Positions 1 through 8,343 of a stretch of 64,000 nt of DNA are shown one piece after another. Position 1 is the stretch's first letter. Each line of letters starts with the position of its first letter. The notes beneath the pieces were generated by a model. It had not been told where the DNA came from, ran no database searches, and was given only the letters and a program-made list of their open reading frames with translations. The stretch is from positions 2,232,001-2,296,000 of the forward strand of contig NZ_CP017297.1 of the NCBI RefSeq assembly GCF_001969445.1, written 5' to 3'. The DNA is from Brachybacterium sp. P6-10-X1 (lineage in GTDB: Bacteria; Actinomycetota; Actinomycetes; Actinomycetales; Dermabacteraceae). Made by a program: the position numbers and the translations under genes.

Positions 1-452
1 CGATGCCAGTGGTCGAACCAGTAGTCCGTGGCCACGCCCGTGCACAGGAACCGCCCCTGGGTCCAGGGCAGGCTCATCGCCAGCAGCGGGCCGTCCACGT
101 GGCTGGTGTGGTTGGCGACCAGCACGAACGGCCCGCGAATGCTCTTGACCCGCCGGTGCGTCTTCACCTGCGGGGTCACGGCGGAGTTCACCACCGCCCG
201 GAAGATCACGCGCTGGAGGACGAAGCGCACACCAGCGCGCCAGGTGGAGCGGTACTTCGCCAGTTCCCCCTGGGGCTTCTCCCAGCCCTCGCCGCGGGAC
301 CGGGCCGAGAGCGAATCCATCAGCCGCCTGCCGGGGCCGGGTTCGTTGCCCCCGGCGGGGTGCTTCCTCGCGTCGCCGGCGTGCTGCCGCTCGTCGGAGA
401 ACTGCTCGTCGGGATGCTGTTCGCCGGGATCCGTGGGGTCCTGAGGGCTCAT
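1..452 (-). CDS. PlsC-like lysophospholipid acyltransferase, 3' part missing
   Basis: The first 150 residues are in the window and the gene continues past base 1. After a hydrophilic N-terminus of about 75 residues comes the sequence VLVANHTSHVDGPL, which carries the HX4D acyltransferase motif (NHTSHVD). Members of the PlsC/AGPAT family transfer a fatty acyl chain to lysophosphatidate or a similar lysolipid at the membrane. The ATG lies 4 bases after the stop of the SDR gene, and a GGGAG box sits about 10 bases before it, so the two are almost certainly co-transcribed. The divergent acyl-CoA reductase fusion also suggests a lipid role. The exact acceptor cannot be told, and the substrate-binding motifs are outside the window. 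Confidence 0.85.
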   Translation of the reverse strand, partial: MSPQDPTDPGEQHPDEQFSDERQHAGDARKHPAGGNEPGPGRRLMDSLSARSRGEGWEKPQGELAKYRSTWRAGVRFVLQRVIFRAVVNSAVTPQVKTHRRVKSIRGPFVLVANHTSHVDGPLLAMSLPWTQGRFLCTGVATDYWFDHWH

Positions 453-456
453 CCGA

Positions 457-1233
457 TCACTTCTCCCTGCTGCGGCGGTGGCTGAGCACGGCGCTGAGGG
501 AAGCCACCACCCCGCGCGGCGTGGTGCGCAGCACTGCGGCGATCAGCTTCCAGCGCTTGGACGGGATGGAGACCGGCTTGCCGCGGGCCACATCGCGCAG
601 GCAGTCGGCGACCAGACGATCCGCGTCCAGCCACAGCACACCGGGGATCGAGGAGCCCTTGATGCCCGCGCGGTTGTGGAACTCGGTGCGCACCCATCCC
701 GGCATCAGGGCCGTGACCTGCACGCCGCTGCCGTCGAGCTGCACCCCGAGGGACTCGGAGTAGTTGCCCACCCAGGCCTTGATGGCCGAGTAGTTGTTCT
801 GGGTGACCAGGGCGCTGACCGAGCCGACGTTGATGATCCAGCCTCGGCCCCGCCGGCCCATTCCGCGTCCGGCCGCTCCACCGAGCTTCAGCACGGCGCG
901 GATCATCACCTCGAAGCCGCGGTCGTGCGCGGTGAGGTCCTCCTCGAGCAGGCTCGCCCTCACCGAGAAGCCCGCGTTGTTCACCAGCACGTCGACCGGG
1001 TCGGCGTCGGTCTCGAGGCGGTCCGCCACCCGCTGCTGCGCCGCACGGTCCGAGAGGTCCGCCACCAGGGTCTCGACCTCGACGCCGTACGCGTCGCGCA
1101 GCTGGGTGGCACTGTCGTCCAGGCGGTCCGCATCGCGCGCGACCAGCACCAGCGCTGCTCCGCGGGCTGCGAAAGCTCGTGCGAAAGCGGCCCCGATGCC
1201 CGCGGTGCCACCGGTGATGAGGGCCCTATGCAT
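457..1233 (-). CDS. SDR family NAD(P)-dependent oxidoreductase
   Basis: This is a 258-residue classical short-chain dehydrogenase/reductase. The cofactor motif TGGTAGIG covers residues 7-14, NNAG is at 85-88, Ser138 lies in NVGSVS, and the catalytic YxxxK pair is Tyr148/Lys152 (YSAIK). The loop between Ser and Tyr is a few residues shorter than usual. The substrate is unknown, but the location next to an acyltransferase and opposite an acyl-CoA reductase suggests a fatty acyl or ketone substrate. The start is supported by a TATCGT -10 box 7 bases before the ATG, which predicts a leaderless message; there is no Shine-Dalgarno sequence. It is probably the first gene of the SDR-acyltransferase operon. 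Confidence 0.9.
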   Translation of the reverse strand: MHRALITGGTAGIGAAFARAFAARGAALVLVARDADRLDDSATQLRDAYGVEVETLVADLSDRAAQQRVADRLETDADPVDVLVNNAGFSVRASLLEEDLTAHDRGFEVMIRAVLKLGGAAGRGMGRRGRGWIINVGSVSALVTQNNYSAIKAWVGNYSESLGVQLDGSGVQVTALMPGWVRTEFHNRAGIKGSSIPGVLWLDADRLVADCLRDVARGKPVSIPSKRWKLIAAVLRTTPRGVVASLSAVLSHRRSREK

Positions 1234-1240
1234 GGCGGCT

Positions 1241-1246
1241 ACGATA
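1241..1246 (-). promoter_or_regulatory. -10 box TATCGT for leaderless SDR gene
   Basis: TATCGT on the minus strand is separated by 7 bases from the SDR ATG. This TAnnnT-N6/7-RTG layout is the known hallmark of leaderless transcripts in actinobacteria. Transcription is predicted to start at the A of the ATG. Confidence 0.6.
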
Positions 1247-1411
1247 CACTAGCGCCGCCCTGACCAGCGCAGGAATGACCCCTGGTGAGGTGGCCTCGAG
1301 GCGCGTGGATCGCGACCGGGGCCCCGACCTTCCCGGCTCCTGCCGCCCGGCCCGTCTGCTGCCCCCGCCCCCGCCTCCACCGCTTGCCGCACCCGTCCAC
1401 AGAGGGATCCC

Positions 1412-3697
1412 ATGTCGAACAGCTCCACGTCCGCCGACCCGTCCGCCGCCCCCGGCGGGCCCCGAGACGGGGACCGACGGATCCTGCTGACCGGCGTCAC
1501 CGGATTCCTGGGGCAGGCGGTCCTGCGCTCCCTGCTGGAGACCACCGAGGGGACCCACGTCACCGCCGTCGTGCGGCCCAAGGGTTCGCTCACCGGGCGC
1601 AAGCGCCTCGAACAGCTGCTGCGCAAGCCGATCTTCTCCTCCTGGTCCGACGCGCTCAGCGCCGACGGGAGCGACGGCAAGGCCGTCGTGAAGGCCGCGT
1701 TCGACGAGCGGGTCGAGGTCCTCGAGGGCGATCTCACCGATATGCCAGCGATCGAGGCGCCGCTGGACGTCGTCATCCACTCGGCCTCCTCCGTCTCCTT
1801 CGACCCGCCGATCGACGACGCCTTCCGCACCAACGTCGGCGGCGCCCAGAACCTGTACGAGGCGCTGCTGGCCTCCGGGCAGGACCCGCACGTCATCCAC
1901 GTCTCCACCGCCTATGTCGGCGGCATCGCCAAGGGCCTGCGCCAGGAGGGGCCGCTGCAGACGGACGTCGACTGGCGCGCCGAGTACCGGGCGGCCCTCG
2001 AGGCCCGCGATCGCGTCGAGGCGGAGTCCCGTCGGCCGGAGACCCTGCGCTCGCAGATCCGCGGCGCCACGCTGCGCGACGGGCGCATGGGGCCCAAGGC
2101 CGTCGCCGCCGCGTCCGAGGAGGCCCGTCGCGACTGGGTGACCGAGCGCCTGGTCGACTTCGGCCGCACCCGCGCCCAGTCCGTCGGCTGGACCGACATC
2201 TACACCTTCACCAAGGCCATGGCCGAGCAGGTCGCCGAGGAGTTGTGGGCAGAGGCCGGCCATCGCGTCTCCTTCGTGCGCCCCTCGATCATCGAATCCG
2301 CCGTCGAGCACCCGTACCCGGGCTGGATCGACGGCTACAAGGTCGCCGACCCGCTGATCATGGCCTACGGCCGCGGCGCCCTGCCCGAGTTCCCGGGCCT
2401 GGCCGATTCGATCCTCGACATCATCCCCGTCGACTACGTGGTCAACGTGATCGTCGCCCTGGCCACGCAGGACGTCACCCGCCGCGGCGACGATGCGTAC
2501 TTCCAGGTCGTCTCCGGCGCCTCGAACCCGCTGCCCTTCCACGAGATGTTCACCGCCGTGCGGGAGTACTTCGTCGAGCACCCGCTCGAGGACGACAAGG
2601 GCCGTCCGATCGAGGTCCCCGAGTGGACCTTCCCCGCCGTCGAGATGGTCGAGCAGCGATTCCGCGCGAAGGAGCTCGCCGCGAAGGCCGGCTCCGCGGC
2701 GGTCGCGTTCCTGCCCGCCACGAAGCGGACCCGACAGTGGACCTCCAGCCTCCACAAGGCGACCTCGGGGCTCACCACCCTGCGGATGTACATCGAGCTG
2801 TACCGCCAGTACACGAAGACCGAGATGGTCTTCGACGACGCCAACACCCGGGCGCTGCGCGGAGAGCTGTCGGCCGACTTCCTGGAGGACCACGACTTCG
2901 ATGTCACCGGGATCACCTGGCGCGACTACTTCACGCAGCAGCACCTTCCGGCCGTCACCGAGCTGACCAAGGCCTACTCCCGGGCGAAGTCCGCCCAGCG
3001 CAAGCGCGCCTCGCGCCCCGCCCCGTCCCTGAAGCAGGACGAGAACGCCCTGGCGGTCTTCGACCTCGACGGCACGGTGCTGGCCACCAACATCGTCCAG
3101 CAGTACTTCGCCGTGGTCCGCGCGACCCGGCCGCGCCGGGCGTGGCCGGCCGAGATCGGTGGCCTGCTGGCCGCCGTCCCCGGCTACCTGCGGGCCGAGC
3201 AGCGCGACCGCTCCGAGCTGATCCGCTTGGTCAACCGTCGCTACAAGGGCTACCGAGGCGACGAGCTGCGCGCCCTGATGCACGGCGAGGCCGGGCGCCG
3301 GATCCGCGCCTCGATCCGCCCCGAGGCGCTCGAGGTGATCGAGCGCCACCGCGCCGCCGGCCACCGCACCGTCCTCGTCTCCGGCGCGCTCGACGTGCTG
3401 ATCGAGCCGCTGGCGGACCTGTTCGACGACGTCGTCGCCACCCACATGGACGAGGACGAGACCGGGGTCATGACCGGCTACCTGGCCACTCCCCCGCTGG
3501 TCGACGAGGCCCGCGCGAACTGGCTGAGCAAGTACGCCGACGAACACGGTGCGGACCTGGCGGCCTCCTACGGCTACGGCGACTCGCACGCCGACGCCGC
3601 CTGGCTGGACCTGGTCGGGACGCCCACCGCGATCGCCCCGGACCTGGGGCTGTACGCGGTGGCGAAGAAGAAGCGCTGGCAGATCCTGGAGTGGTGA
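1412..3697 (+). CDS. Fatty acyl-CoA reductase-like (NAD_binding_4) fused to HAD-IB phosphatase
   Basis: The 761-residue protein has two enzymes. Residues ~20-500 form an extended SDR/male-sterility type reductase with the nucleotide motif GVTGFLG (28-34) and the catalytic YTFTK (Tyr264/Lys268). This family reduces acyl-CoA to aldehyde or alcohol. Residues ~545-761 form a SerB-like HAD-IB phosphatase with DLDGT at 551-555 (nucleophile Asp551, acid Asp553) and the C-terminal GDSHAD (723-728). Similar reductase-HAD fusions are annotated in actinobacteria, but I know of no settled pathway. The ATG is preceded by an AGAGGG ribosome site. It is divergent from the SDR/PlsC genes, so the three may build or remodel an alcohol- or ether-type lipid (inference). 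Confidence 0.85.
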   Translation: MSNSSTSADPSAAPGGPRDGDRRILLTGVTGFLGQAVLRSLLETTEGTHVTAVVRPKGSLTGRKRLEQLLRKPIFSSWSDALSADGSDGKAVVKAAFDERVEVLEGDLTDMPAIEAPLDVVIHSASSVSFDPPIDDAFRTNVGGAQNLYEALLASGQDPHVIHVSTAYVGGIAKGLRQEGPLQTDVDWRAEYRAALEARDRVEAESRRPETLRSQIRGATLRDGRMGPKAVAAASEEARRDWVTERLVDFGRTRAQSVGWTDIYTFTKAMAEQVAEELWAEAGHRVSFVRPSIIESAVEHPYPGWIDGYKVADPLIMAYGRGALPEFPGLADSILDIIPVDYVVNVIVALATQDVTRRGDDAYFQVVSGASNPLPFHEMFTAVREYFVEHPLEDDKGRPIEVPEWTFPAVEMVEQRFRAKELAAKAGSAAVAFLPATKRTRQWTSSLHKATSGLTTLRMYIELYRQYTKTEMVFDDANTRALRGELSADFLEDHDFDVTGITWRDYFTQQHLPAVTELTKAYSRAKSAQRKRASRPAPSLKQDENALAVFDLDGTVLATNIVQQYFAVVRATRPRRAWPAEIGGLLAAVPGYLRAEQRDRSELIRLVNRRYKGYRGDELRALMHGEAGRRIRASIRPEALEVIERHRAAGHRTVLVSGALDVLIEPLADLFDDVVATHMDEDETGVMTGYLATPPLVDEARANWLSKYADEHGADLAASYGYGDSHADAAWLDLVGTPTAIAPDLGLYAVAKKKRWQILEW

Positions 3698-3801
3698 GGC
3701 GCGCTCCCCGCGTGGTGGCCGACGACGGCGCCGCGCCGGGGATCGTGCCGCGCACGCTCCCGGGGAGGGATCCCGGGCGGTGCCGGACGTCCCGCCGGGA
3801 T

Positions 3802-4503
3802 TCAGCGCGGTGCCGGATACCCCGGCAGCAGTCGAGCGACGTCGGCCCGCCGTCCCGACAGCGCGCGCGGCGGGGCTGTCGCCGTCGCCCGCGCCAGCTC
3901 GGAGAAACCGGCCCGGCCTGACGCCTGGGCGATCTGTGCCGTGACGGTCTCGGGTGCTGTCGATCCGGTGCCCAGGAACCAGATCCACCGCCCGTCGACG
4001 GACCGTTGGTGATTCGTCGCGATGATGCCGGGCCGCCCGCCGCCGCGCAGCGCGTCCCCGGCGGCCGGCCCGACGAAGTGGATTCCCCGCGAGACCCATT
4101 CGAAGTTGCGGACGATGGCGGTGCGGTTCTTCCGGCCGGTCGTGCTGGTGTACCGGCGCGCGCGGTGCACCGGCACCAGGGATCCCGGGGTGATCTGGTC
4201 GTACCGCACCAGGAACGGGCGACGGAACAGGCCGGTGGGGCCGAGCACCAGACCGCGCTCGCACACCACGACGACCTCACCCAGCATGAGGACGAGCACG
4301 GCTGCGACGGCCAGGGCGAGGATGCTCAGGACGGCGACGAGTCCGCCGACCGGGAGATCCGGGGCCAGCAGGAGGAACGCCCCGCAGAGCAGCCAGATCC
4401 CGACCCCCACCAGGACGGTCCCCGGCCCGAATCGGTTGTGATGGATCTGCACCGGTGCGCCGAGCTCGTCCCGATGGCGCTCGAGGAAACGATGCAGCGT
4501 CAC
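3802..4503 (-). CDS. Two-TM membrane protein with PH-like (bPH) domain
   Basis: The 233-residue protein starts at a GTG that overlaps the stop of the upstream gene (GTGA), so translation is coupled. Two adjacent membrane helices lie at about residues 25-75, followed by a beta-rich stretch containing VVVCERGLVLGP and later RTAIVRNFEWV, which resembles bacterial PH-like domains placed after membrane anchors. The C-terminal ~50 residues are Ala/Arg rich. The function is unknown. Because it is the last gene in a WXG/EspG-like trio, a role in guarding or anchoring that system at the membrane is possible (inference). Confidence 0.6.
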   Translation of the reverse strand: MTLHRFLERHRDELGAPVQIHHNRFGPGTVLVGVGIWLLCGAFLLLAPDLPVGGLVAVLSILALAVAAVLVLMLGEVVVVCERGLVLGPTGLFRRPFLVRYDQITPGSLVPVHRARRYTSTTGRKNRTAIVRNFEWVSRGIHFVGPAAGDALRGGGRPGIIATNHQRSVDGRWIWFLGTGSTAPETVTAQIAQASGRAGFSELARATATAPPRALSGRRADVARLLPGYPAPR

Positions 4504-5366
4504 TCGCCTGCGCCGGCCGATGTCGCATCGGCAGGCTCGAGCAGGGAGGTCACCAGCTCGTCGAGGCTCTCCCGCGACACCGGAGCCACCCGGTTCACCG
4601 CGTCGTCGCCCTCGCCGTCGGTCTCCATCAGCTCGACGACCCCGGGGCGGGCGAAGAGCCTGAACTGGGCGGTGCCCTCGGCCTCGCGGCCTCGGATCAC
4701 CACCGCGGTGGCGGCACGGGACTCCTTGAGCGTCTCGGATCTCCGACTGGAGTCGAACGTCGCCGCGGGGAACTCCTCGGGCTCGCCGTCCTCCGTCCCG
4801 ATCTCGCGGGCGGGATCGATCCACAGCCAGAACTGCTCCGCGAAGTCCTTGAACTCCAGCAGGAAGAACAGGTGCATTCCCTGCGCATCGAACACCTCGA
4901 ACAGGACCCTGCGGCCGCCCTCGATGTCGAAGACGTAGAACAATCCGCTGGCACGGCCCTGCGACGTCGTCCGCTCCGCGACCACGACCCAGTCGGACGT
5001 CCGACGGGCCACCACCGTTCCGCGCAGGGCCGGGGCGATCCGGTCCCCGGGGCCCGGCTCGTCGGCCTTGCGCGGATCCTTCACCGCGTCCATGGTCACC
5101 AGGCCGCGGGCGATGAGCGAACGGGTCGCGGTCGCGGTGGCGATCGCACGCTGCTCGTCGCTGCGCAGGTTCTTCTCGGCCCACGGGAGCGGAACCAGCT
5201 GGCGATGCTGGATCCCCTCGATCGCGAGCAGCTCCTCGTCGGAGAGCGACACGATCAGCTCCACGGGCTCGCTGAGCTCCTGGGTGATGACCCCGGTCGC
5301 CTGGGCAAGGTCATTCGTGTCGTAATCGGGAACGTCCGTGGCGCGGCCGGATCCGGGAGTGGTCAT
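4500..5366 (-). CDS. EspG-like protein, uncharacterised
   Basis: The 288-residue soluble protein has no signal peptide. Residues ~38-90 contain LSDEELLAIEGI...LPWAEKNL and then RSLIARGLV, a pattern that resembles the N-terminal helix region of EspG-type ESX secretion chaperones (L-E-L core, then R-SL-ARGLV). The middle is beta rich (LFYVFDIEGG, LFEVFDAQGMHLFFLL), as expected for that fold. The match is by eye only and could be wrong. It lies 61 bases downstream of a WXG gene and overlaps the next gene by 4 bases. A TAAGGT box 6 bases before the ATG (or the AAGGTGA within it acting as a ribosome site) supports this start. Confidence 0.5.
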   Translation of the reverse strand: MTTPGSGRATDVPDYDTNDLAQATGVITQELSEPVELIVSLSDEELLAIEGIQHRQLVPLPWAEKNLRSDEQRAIATATATRSLIARGLVTMDAVKDPRKADEPGPGDRIAPALRGTVVARRTSDWVVVAERTTSQGRASGLFYVFDIEGGRRVLFEVFDAQGMHLFFLLEFKDFAEQFWLWIDPAREIGTEDGEPEEFPAATFDSSRRSETLKESRAATAVVIRGREAEGTAQFRLFARPGVVELMETDGEGDDAVNRVAPVSRESLDELVTSLLEPADATSAGAGE

Positions 5367-5372
5367 GTCGTC

Positions 5373-5378
5373 ACCTTA
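5373..5378 (-). promoter_or_regulatory. -10 box TAAGGT before EspG-like gene
   Basis: TAAGGT lies 6 bases before the ATG. It could act as the -10 box of a leaderless transcript or its AAGGTGA could act as a Shine-Dalgarno sequence on the WXG transcript. Confidence 0.4.
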
Positions 5379-5427
5379 CTGGTCGTCGGGTTCGTTGCTC
5401 GAGATCAGACGTGGTCGCCGGCGTCGG

Positions 5428-6276
5428 TCAGAAGAGTCCGCCGACGAAGTCTGCGGCACCGCCGGCGACGTCACCGACGAAATCGCCCGCCGCCTCGCCC
5501 GCGTCGGCCACGAACTCGCCCGCCGCTTCGCCCGCGGCCCCGGCGAGGTCGACGGCGTCCGAGACGGTCGACGAGATGGCGTCCCAGTTCTCGGCGATCA
5601 TCAAACCCGTGTTGATGCCGGCAGCCAGTCCGCCGGCGACGAGGGAGACGACCTGCCCGCCCGGGACGAACGCCGCCACCCCGGACACGACGCTCAGACC
5701 GCCTGCCACCTGGTTCAGGATGCCTTCGGCACTGGTGTCGCCCCAGTTCTCGTAGATCTGGTACGCGCCGGTGGCTGCACCGAAGACACCCAGGCCCTTG
5801 CCGAAGTTGCTCCACCCCTTCGGGAGCCCACCTTCCATCGTCAGGTCGGCGATGTCGAGCCCGGTTCCTATCAGGCCGCTGAGCGAGCCCATCTCAGTGC
5901 TGGTCAGGGCATCGAAGATGCCGGTCCCGATCGATGTCGCCGCATCCACCACGCCATCGACGGCGTCGCCGAAGGCGTCGCCGATCGCATCGAGGAATCC
6001 CCCGTCGCCCGGGCTGCTGGCCTCGTCCTGCTGCTCGGCGTGCTCCCCCACCTCGCTGCGCCGCTGACGCATCAGACCGTCGGCGGCGTCGAACAGTCCG
6101 CTCACCCGGCCCGAGAAGTCCGCGCGAAAGTCGTCGGCGTCGGAACCCACCCATTCCACCGAGTTGACCTGGGAGGCGAGCTGGGAGGCGAGGTCGGAGA
6201 GCCGGCCGCTGCGCGCGTCGAGGAGGTCACCGAAGCCGCGCAGCTGCTCGGTGTCCGCGCCGTAGAAGCCTGCCAT
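5428..6276 (-). CDS. WXG-type (type VII secretion-like) protein with glycine-zipper C-terminus
   Basis: The start was set at the ATG beginning MAGFYGAD, which has a GGGGA ribosome site; upstream codons give an implausible Arg-rich tail. The 282-residue protein begins with a helical ~95-residue domain that has the WXG motif Trp42-Val-Gly44 followed by DADDF, typical of WXG100 proteins. The rest is Gly/Ala rich with probable membrane-active segments around residues 150-240 and ends in imperfect repeats of GEAAG(E/D)FV. This layout (WXG head, hydrophobic tail) is like type VII effectors with glycine zippers that damage membranes. No EccC/EccD genes are in the window. Toxin function is an inference. 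Confidence 0.7.
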   Translation of the reverse strand: MAGFYGADTEQLRGFGDLLDARSGRLSDLASQLASQVNSVEWVGSDADDFRADFSGRVSGLFDAADGLMRQRRSEVGEHAEQQDEASSPGDGGFLDAIGDAFGDAVDGVVDAATSIGTGIFDALTSTEMGSLSGLIGTGLDIADLTMEGGLPKGWSNFGKGLGVFGAATGAYQIYENWGDTSAEGILNQVAGGLSVVSGVAAFVPGGQVVSLVAGGLAAGINTGLMIAENWDAISSTVSDAVDLAGAAGEAAGEFVADAGEAAGDFVGDVAGGAADFVGGLF

Positions 6277-6444
6277 GCCGATCGTTCCCCTTCGTCCCCG
6301 ACCCGGCGTCGGTGCCAGGCTGCGACCGTTGCGCGGTCCGTGTGATCTGTTCCCGGATGATCCTAGGGAAACAGGCGCGGTGGCGCGATGGGGAGAAGTC
6401 CCCACACCGGGCCCGGCCGTCGAGCGGGCCGCGTGATGCACGGC

Positions 6445-6466
6445 GACCCGTGGCGCGCCACGGGTC
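6445..6466 (-). terminator. 22-bp perfect palindrome after ABC ATPase gene
   Basis: Arms GACCCGTGG and CCACGGGTC surround the self-complementary centre CGCG, giving a 9-bp stem with a 4-base loop. The palindrome begins at the base directly after the stop codon of the ABC ATPase gene. No U-tract follows, which is common for high-GC intrinsic terminators. It separates the importer operon from the WXG gene. Confidence 0.65.
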
Positions 6467-7327
6467 TCACAGCACCGAGGCGAGGAAGCCCTTCAGCCGC
6501 TCCGACCGAGGGTGCTCGATGACCTGCTCGGCGGTGCCCTGCTCGACGATCATGCCGTCGTCCATGAACACCACCTGGTCGGCGACCTCACGGGCGAAGC
6601 CCATCTCGTGGGTCACGACGATCATCGTCATCCCACCCTCGGCCAGCTCCTTCAGCACCGCGAGCACCTCGGCGACCAGCTCCGGGTCGAGCGCGCTGGT
6701 GGGCTCGTCGAAGAGCATCAGCTCGGGCTCCATCGCCAGCGCACGCGCGATCGCCACCCGCTGCTGCTGGCCGCCGGAGAGCTCCGAGGGATAGTGATCG
6801 GCGCGATCGGCCAGGCCCACCCGCTCGAGCAGGGCGAGCGCCGCGTCGCGCGATGCGGCCTTGCTGCGGCCCAGCACCTGGATCGGTGCCTCCATCACGT
6901 TGGCCAGCGCCGTCATGTGGGGGAAGAGGTGGAAGCGCTGGAACACCATGCCGATGCGGGAGCGCTGCTGGGCGATCTGGGCGGTGGTGAGCTTCTGCCA
7001 GCGCCCGTCGGACAGCGGCTGCTCGGCGTAGCCCTGGGTGACACCGGCGATGCGCACCCGCCCGGCCGTCGGCTCCTCGAGCTGGTTGATGCAGCGCAGC
7101 AACGTGGACTTCCCGGAGCCGGAGGGGCCCACGAGCACCGTCACCTGACCGGGGGCGACCTCCAGGTCGCAGCCCTTGAGCACATGCAGGGGGCCGAAGG
7201 CCTTGTGGATCCCCTCGAGCTGGATCAGCGGGATCCCGTCGGGGGCGGCGGCGCTGGACGCGGCGGCCCCGGCGTCGCATGCGGAGCCGTCGGAGCCGTC
7301 GGGCGCTGGGGTGGCGGCGTGGGTCAT
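6467..7327 (-). CDS. Polar amino acid ABC transporter, ATP-binding protein
   Basis: The 286-residue ATPase has Walker [10 protein letters not shown], signature [15 protein letters not shown] and Walker [13 protein letters not shown] with the catalytic Glu present. It belongs to the GlnQ/HisP family that drives import of polar amino acids. A ~35-residue Ala/Ser/Asp-rich tail precedes the domain. The ATG overlaps the permease stop by one base, so the permease and ATPase are translationally coupled. The substrate is not predictable from the ATPase. Confidence 0.93.
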   Translation of the reverse strand: MTHAATPAPDGSDGSACDAGAAASSAAAPDGIPLIQLEGIHKAFGPLHVLKGCDLEVAPGQVTVLVGPSGSGKSTLLRCINQLEEPTAGRVRIAGVTQGYAEQPLSDGRWQKLTTAQIAQQRSRIGMVFQRFHLFPHMTALANVMEAPIQVLGRSKAASRDAALALLERVGLADRADHYPSELSGGQQQRVAIARALAMEPELMLFDEPTSALDPELVAEVLAVLKELAEGGMTMIVVTHEMGFAREVADQVVFMDDGMIVEQGTAEQVIEHPRSERLKGFLASVL

Positions 7328-8343
7328 CAGAGCTCCACCTCCGGGAGCGAGTCCTTGGGGGTCGTGCCGGCGCGGTTCACAGCGGCCTGGCGGGCTCGGC
7401 GCGATCCGCTGCGCGAGCGGCGGGAACCACTGCCCGGGCGCCGCGGAGCCCCGCCAGGACGATCATCGAAGCCGCGGCCGAAGTACCGCTCGAGATAGTA
7501 CTGGCCGATCATCAGCACGCTGGTGATGGCGAGGTACCAGATCGCCGCCACGATGAGCAGGGGGATCGGAGCGTAGAGCTTGTTGGCGATCGCGTTGGTG
7601 GCGAAGGTCAGATCGAGGGTGAAGGGCACGGCGAGCACCAGCGAGGTCGTCTTCAGCATGCCGATGGTCTCGTTGCCCAGCGGCGGCACGATCACGCGCA
7701 TGGCCTGCGGGATGATGATGCGCTGCAGGATGGTGCCGTTGCCCATGCCCAGGGCCTTCGACGCCTCGGTCTGGCCCTTGTCCACGGAGTTCAGGCCGGA
7801 ACGGATGATCTCGGCGAGGTAGGCGCCCTCGTTCAGCCCCAGCCCCACCACGGCCGCCCAGAAGGCCGGGAAGTAGTCGCGGGTGGAGAAGGAGAACCAC
7901 TCGGGTCCGAACGGGATCCCGAGGGCGATCTTGGGGACGATCACCGTGAACAGACCCCAGAACACCAGCTGGGTGTACACCGGAGTGCCGCGGAAGATGA
8001 AGATGTACGCCCAGGAGACCCCGCGCAGCACGGGATTCTCGCTGCGGCGCATGATCGCGGCGGTCAGCGCCACGATCGTGCCGAGCACCATCGCCAGCAC
8101 GGTGATCAGCAGCGTCCAGCCGACACCCTGGACCACCTTGACGTCCAGGATGTAGGTCGCCACGGTCGCCCAGTCGAAGACCGGGTTGGTGATCAGGAAG
8201 TTGATCAGGCCCAGCACCAGCAGCGCGACGACGACGGCGCTGATCCAGGTGCCGGGGCGCGGGCTGGCCTTGGCCCGGATCCGACCGGGGATCGGGTCGG
8301 AGCCGGGCCGGTGGCCGGCGGGGGCGGAGGTCTGTGTGCTCAC
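7327..8343 (-). CDS. Polar amino acid ABC transporter, permease
   Basis: The 338-residue membrane protein has about five to six helices and the ABC permease EAA loop, seen as [20 protein letters not shown], plus the [12 protein letters not shown] segment typical of the His/Glu/Gln/opine (HEQRO) permease family. A single permease gene implies a homodimer. The GTG start overlaps the stop of the binding-protein gene by 4 bases (GTGA). The N-terminus (~40 residues) and the C-terminal ~65 residues are basic and probably cytoplasmic; the Arg/Ser-rich tail is longer than usual. Confidence 0.92.
   Translation of the reverse strand: MSTQTSAPAGHRPGSDPIPGRIRAKASPRPGTWISAVVVALLVLGLINFLITNPVFDWATVATYILDVKVVQGVGWTLLITVLAMVLGTIVALTAAIMRRSENPVLRGVSWAYIFIFRGTPVYTQLVFWGLFTVIVPKIALGIPFGPEWFSFSTRDYFPAFWAAVVGLGLNEGAYLAEIIRSGLNSVDKGQTEASKALGMGNGTILQRIIIPQAMRVIVPPLGNETIGMLKTTSLVLAVPFTLDLTFATNAIANKLYAPIPLLIVAAIWYLAITSVLMIGQYYLERYFGRGFDDRPGGAPRRPGSGSRRSRSGSRRARQAAVNRAGTTPKDSLPEVEL

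Noticed and set aside
1226..4264. A 1012-codon open frame on the minus strand
   Set aside because: It is antisense to the acyl reductase/HAD fusion and lacks any domain.
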